From Fictibacillus gelatini DSM 15865 (lineage in GTDB: Bacteria; Bacillota; Bacilli; Bacillales; Fictibacillaceae): a stretch of DNA of 64,000 nucleotides. Below the pieces are notes generated by a model. That model searched no databases, had not been told where the DNA came from, and saw only the letters and a program-made list of their open reading frames with translations. The DNA lies in contig NZ_AUMP01000001.1 in the NCBI RefSeq assembly GCF_000430745.1, forward strand, positions 1 to 64,000. The letters are read 5' to 3'. The position numbers and the translations under genes are program-made. This document shows, piece by piece, positions 1 to 6,101 of this stretch. How positions within the stretch are numbered: position 1 is the first letter of the stretch; every line of letters begins with the position of its first letter.

Positions 1-111
1 GAACCTCGTAGCACCATTCATAAGCAAGAAAACATCCCCGCTTTACAGGCCACTGCACAGGTCAGGGAGTTGGACGATTATATCAAGATACTTGGAGGCA
101 CGAGACAATGA
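1..111 (+). CDS. istA: IS21 transposase IstA, C-terminal fragment (5' end outside window)
   Basis: Frame 1 is open from the first base and ends at TGA 109-111, giving 36 residues that finish DDYIKILGGTRQ. The stop overlaps the istB start as ATGA, the typical translational coupling of istA and istB. IstA is the DDE transposase that cuts and joins the IS ends. The catalytic domain lies upstream of the window, so the assignment rests on position and on the intact partner gene. Confidence 0.7.
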   Translation, partial: EPRSTIHKQENIPALQATAQVRELDDYIKILGGTRQ

Positions 112-875
112 ACAGCACATTGAGGGATCTGCAAGACCGCTTCCGCCATCTTCGGATGGCGGAGACTGCAAATGGGCTGCCGGGATTATTGCGTAAAGCC
201 GAACAATCTTCCTGGACGTATCACGAATTCCTAGAGGAACTCTTAACCTACGAACTAACCCGAAGAGAAGAGAAGAATATAGAAAGAAGGCTGAAATGGG
301 CTAAATTTCCTTATCAGAAAACCTTAGATGAGTTTCGAATGGAGGAGCAGAGATCCATCAGCACCCGGCAACTGAATCAACTAAGGGAGCTAAATTGGCT
401 AGAACAGCAATATAACCTGATTCTCCTGGGGCCACCCGGGGTTGGAAAAACCCATATTTCGATTGGTCTGGGTCTTGAGGCCATCCAGAAAGGATTTAAG
501 GTTACCTTTTTCACGATGGGAGAACTGGTTCATGTGCTCAAGACAGAAGAGTACTTGTCTAAATCTAAAACCCAGCTTAAAAGGATCAGGGAATCAGATT
601 TGGTTATCATTGATGATTTGATGTATATGGCAATGGATCAACGGGAAGCCAATCTATTCTTTCATCTGGTCAACGGCCTTTACGAGCGAAGTTCTATCAT
701 CCTGACCTCAAATAAAGGTCCGGAGCAATGGGGCGAGCTGATGGGAGATCAAGGCATCACAACGGCCATTCTAGACCGGCTTCTTCACAGGGTGGAGGTC
801 ATCCACCTGAATGAGAACAGTTACAGGATTAAACACAGGAGCACCATTTTCGCAGAAAAAAGTGTTCAATCTTAA
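108..875 (+). CDS. istB: IS21 helper ATPase IstB
   Basis: IstB is the AAA+ ATPase that works with IstA to select target DNA and assemble the transposition complex. The 255-residue protein is of normal family length. The N-terminal helical part covers about residues 1-100, the Walker A motif GPPGVGKTH is at 108-116 and the Walker B motif LVIIDD at 165-170. No frameshift is seen, so the gene looks functional. It is one of very few plus-strand genes in the window, as expected for an inserted element. Confidence 0.95.
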   Translation: MNSTLRDLQDRFRHLRMAETANGLPGLLRKAEQSSWTYHEFLEELLTYELTRREEKNIERRLKWAKFPYQKTLDEFRMEEQRSISTRQLNQLRELNWLEQQYNLILLGPPGVGKTHISIGLGLEAIQKGFKVTFFTMGELVHVLKTEEYLSKSKTQLKRIRESDLVIIDDLMYMAMDQREANLFFHLVNGLYERSSIILTSNKGPEQWGELMGDQGITTAILDRLLHRVEVIHLNENSYRIKHRSTIFAEKSVQS

Positions 876-897
876 TTAGCAAAAAGTGTTCAAAACT
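852..897 (+). repeat. IS21 right-end terminal repeats
   Basis: Two related blocks, GCAGAAAAAAGTGTTCAA (852-869) and GCAAAAAGTGTTCAA (879-893), lie head to tail across the end of istB. IS21-type elements carry multiple transposase-binding repeats at each end, so these probably mark the right terminus. Confidence 0.6.
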
Positions 898-1132
898 ACT
901 TGACGGTTACACCATCGAACATATCAAGTCCAGCGGACTTTAATTCTAAACTGACTTCTTTTTGCCATAACTCCTGTTGCTTTGCTTGAAGTGCCTTTTC
1001 TTCTTCTGATAACTCTTTAGGTAGTTTGGCTTTAACTTCTTCTAGTTGAGCGACAATTTTATCGTACTCTAGCTTAGACACAGTTTCATCCTGAACATCT
1101 GTTTCTTGTTGATGTTGTTGATTTTCTTCCAT
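896..1132 (-). CDS. Phage-type protein, probably truncated by the IS element
   Basis: This 78-residue acidic, Glu/Gln-rich, coiled-coil-prone protein has a good ribosome site (AAGGAGG) before its ATG. Its TAG stop falls only 3 bases inside the IS21 junction, and the ending FDGVTVK looks abrupt. The natural 3' end was therefore probably replaced by the insertion. It is the last gene of the minus-strand phage-like operon. I do not recognise the family; the N-terminal character resembles phage scaffold or minor structural proteins. Function unknown. Confidence 0.6.
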   Translation of the reverse strand: MEENQQHQQETDVQDETVSKLEYDKIVAQLEEVKAKLPKELSEEEKALQAKQQELWQKEVSLELKSAGLDMFDGVTVK

Positions 1133-1149
1133 TAAAATTCCTCCTTTGA

Positions 1150-1431
1150 TTATTTTGTGAACTTGATTTGCACCGAATCTCTTGCAAGGATCGGTTTGTT
1201 GTTATATAACCCTCTAAACTCGAATATAAAGGATTCAAGGATCTCATCGGGTACAATGTAATCATAAAAATAGACACCAACATTTTCCTTGTTGCTGTCT
1301 GTAATTGGTATTTCTTCAATTTTAGTTTTGTCACTTTTGTAAATGGTCAATTTTACATCTGTAGGATCGACTGATTGACCTGTAAACGTTTTAAAATGGA
1401 CTTTTAAACGTACTGTATCGCCTTTTAACAT
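1150..1431 (-). CDS. Small phage-type structural protein, unknown function
   Basis: This 93-residue protein has alternating hydrophobic residues (VRLKVHF, VKLTIY, FIFEFRG) that suggest a beta-sandwich, as in phage tail or baseplate accessory proteins. The start is coupled to the upstream gene through TAATG, sharing one base, so both are translated from one message. No catalytic motif is seen. The structural role is inferred from fold character and operon context only. Confidence 0.65.
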   Translation of the reverse strand: MLKGDTVRLKVHFKTFTGQSVDPTDVKLTIYKSDKTKIEEIPITDSNKENVGVYFYDYIVPDEILESFIFEFRGLYNNKPILARDSVQIKFTK

Positions 1432-2666
1432 TATTTAATCACCTCCACATACGAAGGATTTTTAATTACACTTAACGCGGACATATTGCCTATATATGTA
1501 GCCATTAAGGGGTTTTCTATGACACTTGTAAAAGCGTTGGCTACATTATTTGTATTAAGAGGGATTAAAACGTCTGTATGGGCTTGTAGAGGGCTTACAT
1601 AGGTTAATAAATTTTGAATTGTTTTTGTACGTCTTTCCACTAATGCGGAAATGGGATTAATAAATGATGTTACGTTTTGAGTGCTGCTTCTTACTGTCCT
1701 GTGGCTCTGTAAAGAGTTAGAATCAATTGGAAGGGTATAAGTCAAAACGTTTCTATTCGTTCGTTTTTTCTTATCTGTATAGGTGAGTATTGGCTTTATA
1801 ATTGATTCTGTATTCTTGTTTGCCTTGATAGTTTTAGTTAAAGAAACATTAAGATTATTAACAAATGAATCAACTTTAACATTGCCTATATTTGCTGGAA
1901 CCCCAAACACCTTCAAATATGGATAATTGTTATTTATTGCCCAAGTTGATGTGAAATCCCAACCTGTATAGGTTGATTGTGTTTTTAATTCTGCTGTAGT
2001 TTTTCCAACTCCACCTGCTGAATAAGTTAATCCACTAGTTTCTGTATCCCAATAAGAATTTGTTACCGTTGAAACTGATACGTTATCACCAATCAATCCG
2101 CCAGCCGGAAATGATGTACCTACTTCTGTCGATTTCGCTTTTCCAGTTGAATAACAATTAATTATTTTGCAGGTTGTACCTCCAACATAACCGATCAATC
2201 CACCAACACGAGCATATGCAGTTACATTAGCTTTAGAGTAGCAATTGCTAATGGTTCCGCCCGTGAACTGTCCAACAATCCCGCCGACCATGTACCGACC
2301 AGTCACCTGACCTGTAACGTAACAATTTGTGATAGTACCATTTACCAAACTACCGACAATTCCGCCAGCCCAGTTAGAATCATTACCATTAATGTTGCAG
2401 TTTTCTAAACCAACGTTTTTAATGGTTACTGTAGATGTACTAACGTAAGAAAATAATCCACTATAACCTGAAGTAACATTAATTGATAGATTTTTAATCT
2501 TATGTCCTTTACCGTCAAAAGTACCCTTGAATGGCGCTGAAGTAGTTCCTATTGGGGTAAAGTTGCCGAAGTTAGACATATCAATGTCATTTGCTAATTC
2601 AAAAGCGCCTGTAAGGTTATTTCTCACATTATGTAAATCTTGCGGTGTGCTAATTAAAATAGCCAT
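1431..2666 (-). CDS. GLUG-repeat protein, probable phage tail or surface adhesin
   Basis: The 411-residue protein starts with a helical segment (STPQDLHNVRNN) and a beta-helix-like section with repeated GGIVG, GGLIG and NCYS(T/K) units at about residues 90-200. These match the GLUG motif of surface and phage fibre-like proteins. A conserved-looking SYWDTETSG segment closes the repeats, followed by YPYLKVFG. The C-terminal 150 residues are Asn/Ser/Thr-rich without recognisable motifs. No signal peptide is seen, so phage particle assembly rather than secretion is more likely. It overlaps the following gene by one base. Confidence 0.7.
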   Translation of the reverse strand: MAILISTPQDLHNVRNNLTGAFELANDIDMSNFGNFTPIGTTSAPFKGTFDGKGHKIKNLSINVTSGYSGLFSYVSTSTVTIKNVGLENCNINGNDSNWAGGIVGSLVNGTITNCYVTGQVTGRYMVGGIVGQFTGGTISNCYSKANVTAYARVGGLIGYVGGTTCKIINCYSTGKAKSTEVGTSFPAGGLIGDNVSVSTVTNSYWDTETSGLTYSAGGVGKTTAELKTQSTYTGWDFTSTWAINNNYPYLKVFGVPANIGNVKVDSFVNNLNVSLTKTIKANKNTESIIKPILTYTDKKKRTNRNVLTYTLPIDSNSLQSHRTVRSSTQNVTSFINPISALVERRTKTIQNLLTYVSPLQAHTDVLIPLNTNNVANAFTSVIENPLMATYIGNMSALSVIKNPSYVEVIK

Positions 2667-2674
2667 TTAATCAC

Positions 2675-3022
2675 CTACAATACTTTAGGCACTTGGATAG
2701 TGTGGATCACCGTTAATTCGTCCTGGTCTGTCTCTAATGTAAATGGAGAAAATGATTCAATGCTAAATGGTTGTCCGCCTGTAGAAACATTAAATATTGC
2801 TGACTTTGCAAAAGTTTTTGGTTTAATAATGTCACTATCTGAACCCTTGATAACGACGGTAATTTTGATATTGTTTCCTTCAACATTTGAAGTTATACGA
2901 CTATCAGAAGGTGACAACCTTAAAATTGCATTGGATGATTCATCTTGAAGTTCAATGTACTTCCAAGAGTTCTTAATGTAATCTCGTAAATCTTGATACG
3001 CTTGACTTGTAATCTCAGCCAT
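2675..3022 (-). CDS. Phage-type hypothetical protein
   Basis: This is a 115-residue protein. Two tandem ATGs are possible; the second gives seven bases from AAAGGAGG, against four for the first, so it was chosen. Either way the start overlaps the holin stop codon, giving coupled translation. The sequence reads helix (QAYQDLRDYIKNSWKYIEL) then a beta-rich part, and lacks cysteines, signal peptide or known motif. It lies between the holin and the GLUG protein, so a tail or lysis-module role is plausible but unproven. Confidence 0.65.
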   Translation of the reverse strand: MAEITSQAYQDLRDYIKNSWKYIELQDESSNAILRLSPSDSRITSNVEGNNIKITVVIKGSDSDIIKPKTFAKSAIFNVSTGGQPFSIESFSPFTLETDQDELTVIHTIQVPKVL

Positions 3023-3237
3023 CATTTAACCTCCTTTAATTGCGATATTTGTTGCTCAAGTCTTTCCAGCGATTGCACAATTCGATCTTGTGCTTCATTT
3101 TGTTTCTCAATTTGTACTGTTAATTTTTCTTCGCGTTGCTTGGCTTCTTTTCTAGTGTCAATGAGCAACCAAACAAATAGAACTGCAAATACACCATTGG
3201 AAACAAACTGTTCAATGGGAATTGACGTTAAGTCCAT
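3022..3237 (-). CDS. BhlA/UviB-family holin-like protein
   Basis: This 71-residue protein has one hydrophobic segment near the N-terminus (GVFAVLFVWLLI, about residues 15-26). A long charged coiled-coil tail follows, rich in Lys, Glu and Gln. That layout is typical of BhlA/UviB proteins, the holin-like membrane proteins of Bacillus and clostridial phages and bacteriocin loci. It opens the minus-strand operon and overlaps the next start. No endolysin gene is visible next to it, so a lysis function here is uncertain. Confidence 0.75.
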   Translation of the reverse strand: MDLTSIPIEQFVSNGVFAVLFVWLLIDTRKEAKQREEKLTVQIEKQNEAQDRIVQSLERLEQQISQLKEVK

Positions 3238-3291
3238 TTTGTCAACCCTCCAATCACAAAAAGATAAAAATTATGAGTAAAAAAAATAAAA

Positions 3292-3313
3292 GAGCAAGGA
3301 AAAATCCTCGCTC
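3292..3313 (-). terminator. Terminator-like hairpin upstream of the holin operon
   Basis: The minus strand reads GAGCGAGGATTTTTCCTTGCTC followed by a T-rich run. It would stop transcription arriving from upstream before the holin operon, which then needs its own promoter between here and 3237. Confidence 0.45.
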
Positions 3314-3364
3314 CAAGTGAAGGAAAAAAATAAAAGAATTAGTTAAAACAATGTATTGATATAC

Positions 3365-3380
3365 GAAGGGTATACCCTTC
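3365..3380. promoter_or_regulatory. Perfect 16-bp palindrome
   Basis: GAAGGGTATACCCTTC is an uninterrupted 16-bp palindrome in an AT-rich non-coding context about 130 bases upstream of the holin start. This is the form of a dimeric repressor operator. No regulator gene is identifiable nearby. Confidence 0.4.
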
Positions 3381-3651
3381 ATTCGTTGTCACTTGCTGAA
3401 AATGGCAACCAATGAAATGTACACCTGGTATCTCTTTATTCCTTAGTATAAAAATAGACTAGTGGTGCTAAAAGTCTAGCAATATCAAGAAGTTTAGTTA
3501 TTTTCTATTTCAAACACCTTTTATTTTTACGATTTTCAATGGTTTTTTCTTCCAATTGTCGATAGATAAAAACCAGTCATATAAAGGGGTCGGAACATTA
3601 TTCCGAACCTTTTCCTTACCTTAATAACAAAAATATTAAAAATCATGCGAG

Positions 3652-3672
3652 CCCTTGCGGCTCAATGGTTTA
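3652..3672 (+). repeat. CCCTTGTGGCT-family repeat, copy A
   Basis: CCCTTGCGGCTCAATGG is a variant of an imperfect dyad (CCCTTG / CAAGGG around a 5-nt centre). It differs from the copy beside the integrase (7175) at two of 17 positions. Confidence 0.6.
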
Positions 3673-3850
3673 AACTACTTCTCTAATTGCTAATCATTAA
3701 AACATCCCTTAACTTTGTATATAATGCCTTTCTCCCTTAAACACCCTCCAATTTTTCATATAAACGTTGTTATATCAAGGTTTTTTATGCAACAATTTAA
3801 TTTAATAGTGTTCGTTTATTCTAGTTTTATTTCGACTGCAATAGTGAAAG

Positions 3851-3870
3851 TTCTTGTGGCTGTAGGGATT
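3851..3870 (+). repeat. CCCTTGTGGCT-family repeat, copy B
   Basis: TTCTTGTGGCTGTAGGGATT matches the 7175 copy over the core and the trailing GGGATT. It is the most diverged copy, in the plus orientation, about 30 bases from the first 75-nt zinc-ribbon remnant. Confidence 0.5.
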
Positions 3871-3902
3871 TAGCTTCATTGTCGTTTAGGTAGCACGATA
3901 TT

Positions 3903-3977
3903 TATGCTTATTTTTATGCCATTTTTCTCGTTGTCTGAGTAGCTCCTGTGTACATTAGTATTTTCTTTCCTTAAACG
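3903..3977 (-). pseudogene. Decayed zinc-ribbon gene end, copy 1
   Basis: This 75-nt unit is 70/75 identical to 4107-4181, and all five differences are transitions. On the minus strand both decode as TQELLRQREKWHKNKHKY followed by a short tail and a stop. Two differences are synonymous changes in Lys and His codons, so the copies diverged while coding. Just upstream in frame both carry a stop (TAA or TAG). The ending resembles that of the intact gene at 4457-4642 (ESKRIWKNKYGRKN), so these are probably remnants of paralogues. Confidence 0.6.
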
Positions 3978-3998
3978 GCGGTTCTTTAAAAAATGCTC

Positions 3999-4018
3999 AA
4001 CCATTAGAGCCACAAGGG
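3999..4018 (-). repeat. CCCTTGTGGCT-family repeat, copy C
   Basis: The minus strand reads CCCTTGTGGCTCTAATGGTT. It matches copy A (CCCTTGCGGCTC-AATGGTT) apart from one inserted base and one transition, in the opposite orientation. It lies 65-90 bases past the stop of the second zinc-ribbon remnant. Confidence 0.6.
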
Positions 4019-4106
4019 ATACAGGTATTATGTAATTTAAAAGTTAGAGTAAAGTGTAGTAATATCAATGGTTTTGACATTTTCTAATTAGGTAGTCTTT
4101 TGTACT

Positions 4107-4181
4107 TATGCTTATTTTTGTGCCACTTTTCTCGTTGTCTGAGTAGCTCCTGTGTATACTAGTATTTTTTTTCCTTAAACG
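4107..4181 (-). pseudogene. Decayed zinc-ribbon gene end, copy 2
   Basis: This is the second copy of the 75-nt unit at 3903-3977. The minus strand decodes as TQELLRQREKWHKNKHKY then KRLPN and TAG. An in-frame TAG precedes it and no start with a ribosome site is seen, so it is probably not expressed. Confidence 0.6.
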
Positions 4182-4260
4182 ACATTTATCTATTTTTAAT
4201 TTATTTATCTTAAAAACACTTGTAAAACAAAGGTTTTTAGACGATAAATATTTTTTTACG

Positions 4261-4320
4261 TCACGCTGAATTAAATCCTACTTTTTCTGCTACCTTTGCA
4301 ACTAATTCTTTTTTGTTCAT
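4261..4320 (-). pseudogene. Truncated HU-type DNA-binding protein gene
   Basis: An intact ribosome site (AAAGGAGA) precedes an ATG that opens MNKKELVAKVAEKVGFNSA and then TGA. This is the canonical N-terminus of HU/IHF-family histone-like proteins (MNKxELxxxVAEK), normally about 90 residues long. Only the first helix and part of the second remain, and the downstream sequence shows no HU beta-arm. The break falls where unrelated AT-rich DNA begins, which suggests a deletion or recombination event. It may have been the element's own HU gene. Confidence 0.75.
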
Positions 4321-4438
4321 TTATGAAACATCTCCTTTTAATCATTTAATTTAATTTTAAGTTGAACTTGTGATAGAAACACCTATTTAAAAAGGTTTTT
4401 CTTATCATAGTAACAGAAATATTATAAGTCGTTTAATT

Positions 4439-4457
4439 CTTACTGCCACAAGGGTTT
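4439..4457 (-). repeat. CCCTTGTGGCT-family repeat, copy D
   Basis: The minus strand reads AAACCCTTGTGGCAGTAAG, starting directly after the stop codon of the small zinc-ribbon gene. Its left part matches the 7175 copy (AAACCCTTGTGGC); the right arm is not conserved. Confidence 0.5.
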
Positions 4458-4642
4458 CAGTGTTTTTCGTTTTTTCTACCATATTTATTTTTCCATATTC
4501 TTTTACTCTCTTTTGCTTTTTCTTTAGCGCATTCATTGCAGTACTTCTTTGGATTAGCAGACTTTGAGTTTAATGATAATTTAATCGGAACTCCACAATT
4601 TAAATTCTCACATCTTTTAACTCTATTTTCGCCATAATACAA
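4457..4642 (-). CDS. Small zinc-ribbon-like protein
   Basis: This 61-residue basic protein has four cysteines arranged CENLNC and YCNECAK (about positions 11, 16, 34 and 37). That suggests one zinc-binding ribbon, followed by a Lys/Arg-rich tail (KESKRIWKNKYGRKN). Such small proteins are common in Bacillus phages and plasmids and probably bind nucleic acid, but I do not recognise a named family. Its tail resembles the two decayed copies at 3903 and 4107. No strong ribosome site is seen before the ATG. Confidence 0.6.
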   Translation of the reverse strand: MYYGENRVKRCENLNCGVPIKLSLNSKSANPKKYCNECAKEKAKESKRIWKNKYGRKNEKH

Positions 4643-4785
4643 ATCATAATAGATGATGAAAAGGTAGTAGGTTCAACCGACACCCGCCATACACTCGATT
4701 CTAGCCTACTTTTTTAAATATGACTTATGATATTAATTCTTAAACAGAAACGCTGTATCAAAGGATATGGGCTTCTGGTGATGTG

Positions 4786-5619
4786 TTATGATGACAACCA
4801 ACAATCCTCTTGTAACTCTTTAAAATTGAACCCCAAGTCCAATAAATCCTCAAAATACAAATCAGTCATCTTTTTGTCTAAAATGCCGTAAAAATAACCT
4901 AGTGTATCCCTAACCCTTGAACGTTTCATTTTGCCGATTAATTGCTTAAAACTGTCTATAGCAATGTCTAAAACATCATCTGTCCTTGTCTCAATGTTAT
5001 TACGATAAGCAGCAATTTGCACCCTGTTCCAATATGCTTCAATTTTTTTTGCATCATCAAAAAAGCATTTGACAAGGTTGGTAAATGCAAATGGAACTCT
5101 ATCACTTGTAAAAGTATGGTCAAGCGTTTCGTTACGTTTATTTATGTTTTTATTGTTATTAGTTTTTAGAGGATGGATAGTTTCCTGCTCGGATTTTGTC
5201 GGCTCATCCTTTACTGGCGTTAGTGTTTGGGCATTTTGTCGATCCGTCAATTTATCGTTTTTTGATACGTCAAATCGATTAAAAATAAAAACGTTATGAG
5301 CAAAGCCACCTTTTTTTCGAGTTGTATTGTGAACGGTTAAAATACCCAACTTTTTTGCTTTGCGGATCATTCGCTCGGCAGTTGATCGACTAATACCACC
5401 CAGTTTATCATGGCATGACGAAACAAGCGTTGCAATTTTACAATTAGCAACACCATACACCCTAGCCGCAAATTTAGTTAAACGCATAAAGGCGATATAT
5501 TCGCCTTTGGTAAAATCATTTTTGTGCTCTGCGAGAAACATTTCTACGTTGTTGTTAAAGTCCTTTAGATTTTTAAATTGTGACAGGTGACTAAACTCTT
5601 CGATCATTCCGGCTCTCAT
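4786..5619 (-). CDS. Plasmid/phage-type replication or HTH DNA-binding protein
   Basis: The 277-residue protein has an N-terminal winged-helix-like region at about residues 35-115. FTKGEYIAFMRLTKFAARV is followed by ISRSTAERMIRKAKKLGIL and KKGGFAHNVFIF, a pattern seen in putative replication initiators of Bacillus plasmids and phages. The middle is low complexity (KTNNNKNINKRNE) and the C-terminal 100 residues are helical. It stands alone on the minus strand behind a palindrome-rich leader, as replication genes often do. The replication role is inferred; a transcription regulator cannot be excluded. Confidence 0.65.
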   Translation of the reverse strand: MRAGMIEEFSHLSQFKNLKDFNNNVEMFLAEHKNDFTKGEYIAFMRLTKFAARVYGVANCKIATLVSSCHDKLGGISRSTAERMIRKAKKLGILTVHNTTRKKGGFAHNVFIFNRFDVSKNDKLTDRQNAQTLTPVKDEPTKSEQETIHPLKTNNNKNINKRNETLDHTFTSDRVPFAFTNLVKCFFDDAKKIEAYWNRVQIAAYRNNIETRTDDVLDIAIDSFKQLIGKMKRSRVRDTLGYFYGILDKKMTDLYFEDLLDLGFNFKELQEDCWLSS

Positions 5620-5651
5620 TGCTTATATGCCCCTTCTTGTCCTAATTTTGG

Positions 5652-5732
5652 GCATACTCAAATAAGCCTACTACCTTGATATTTTTTCGAAAAAGTAGTA
5701 CACTTATAATTGACATTTGAGTTTGAGTATGC
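5652..5732. promoter_or_regulatory. Inverted repeats in the replication-gene leader
   Basis: GCATACTCAAA (5652-5662) and TTTGAGTATGC (5722-5732) are perfect 11-bp inverted arms 59 bases apart. The outer arm is also part of a local dyad TTGAG-TATG-CTCAA, and TTTGAG is directly repeated. Between the arms lie a second inverted pair (TACTAC / GTAGTA) and the palindrome TTTTTCGAAAAA. The block sits just upstream of the 5619 start and is a good candidate for Rep binding, an operator or an origin. Confidence 0.5.
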
Positions 5733-5741
5733 TCAATGGTA

Positions 5742-5780
5742 GGACTGGAAGTGTTACAGCACAACCAGTCCATTTTTTTT
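5742..5780 (+). terminator. Plus-strand intrinsic terminator, possible antisense RNA end
   Basis: GGACTGG and CCAGTCC (5742-5748, 5765-5771) form a 7-bp stem followed by A and eight T on the plus strand. No plus-strand gene precedes it. A short counter-transcript starting in or near the replication-gene leader could end here. Confidence 0.5.
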
Positions 5781-5782
5781 GA

Positions 5783-5908
5783 CTAGAATATTGTTTTAGA
5801 AAGAATTGACATGATTAGTTGATCTACGCTCATTCCTTCTTCGTCAGCACATTGTTTTAGAAGTTGGTATTCATAAGATGAAAAATCAATCGGCAAAGAA
5901 CACATCAT
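5783..5908 (-). CDS. Tiny ribbon-helix-helix (CopG/Arc-like) protein
   Basis: This 41-codon frame begins MMCSLPIDFSSYEYQLL and continues KQCADEEGMSVDQLIMSIL. The pattern of a short strand, a helix with LLKxxA, then G-x-S and a second helix is that of RHH repressors such as CopG, which control plasmid copy number or antitoxin expression. The start lies 23 bases inside the end of the preceding gene, after GAATGGGG. The gene ends just before the leader of the replication gene. Identification is by pattern only. Confidence 0.6.
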   Translation of the reverse strand: MMCSLPIDFSSYEYQLLKQCADEEGMSVDQLIMSILSKTIF

Positions 5909-6101
5909 TTTCCCCATTCACCCTTTCAATTCGTTGATTTAAACGTTGTTTAAAGTCCAGTAAGGCAAGTTTGTATTCGTCCGAATAAATGTCTTTAATT
6001 AAAGCTTGTCTATCAAATACTTTTTTGACTTCCGTTGTATACCAGGCAATGGTAGCGGTTAGTGTCATTGTGTTAAGGTCTGGGATTGGTGGGTTTTTCA
6101 T
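5886..6101 (-). CDS. Small hypothetical protein coupled to the integrase
   Basis: This 71-residue protein has an ATG that overlaps the integrase stop as ATGA, with GGAGG eight bases upstream, so translation is coupled to the integrase. It is helical and charged (VKKVFDRQALIKDIY, LALLDFKQRLNQRIERV) without cysteines or membrane segments. Its conserved partnership with the integrase suggests an accessory or directionality role, but I do not recognise the family and there is no direct evidence. Confidence 0.65.
   Translation of the reverse strand: MKNPPIPDLNTMTLTATIAWYTTEVKKVFDRQALIKDIYSDEYKLALLDFKQRLNQRIERVNGENDVFFAD

Larger units (their letters stand above)
1..893 (+). mobile_element. IS21-family insertion sequence, right-hand part
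   Basis: The window opens inside an IS21-type element: the end of istA, all of istB and the right terminus. istA and istB overlap at ATGA, as is usual in this family. After the istB stop, the block GCAAAAAGTGTTCAA ends near 893 and a diverged copy lies 27 bases upstream, as expected for the repeated transposase-binding sites at IS21 ends. The left end and target duplication lie outside the window, so the exact terminus is inferred. The neighbouring minus-strand gene appears to be cut at this junction. Confidence 0.8.
3238..4456. other. Gene-poor decayed accessory stretch
   Basis: No intact gene is visible in this 1.2 kb stretch. It holds a minus-strand terminator-like hairpin, a 16-bp palindrome, two 75-nt near-identical repeats that decode as the end of a zinc-ribbon protein, a truncated HU gene start and four of the five CCCTTGTGGCT-type repeats. 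It looks like a graveyard of small mobile-element genes. Confidence 0.7.

Noticed and set aside
1086-1334. Minus-strand 82-codon frame over two small phage genes
   Set aside because: It overlaps the two coupled genes in another frame, without a ribosome site or family pattern.
2993-3280. Plus-strand 95-codon frame opposite the holin gene
   Set aside because: It has an unnatural Cys/Ser-rich composition and no ribosome site, and it shadows the well-supported minus-strand genes.
3652-4457. CRISPR array from the repeated CCCTTGTGGCT words
   Set aside because: Copies are irregularly spaced, in both orientations and diverged, with no cas genes nearby.
4661-4715. tRNA or tmRNA 3'-end-like sequence (GGTTCAACC near 4670)
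   Set aside because: The flanking bases do not form a T stem, acceptor stem or cloverleaf; only a weak 6-bp hairpin is possible.
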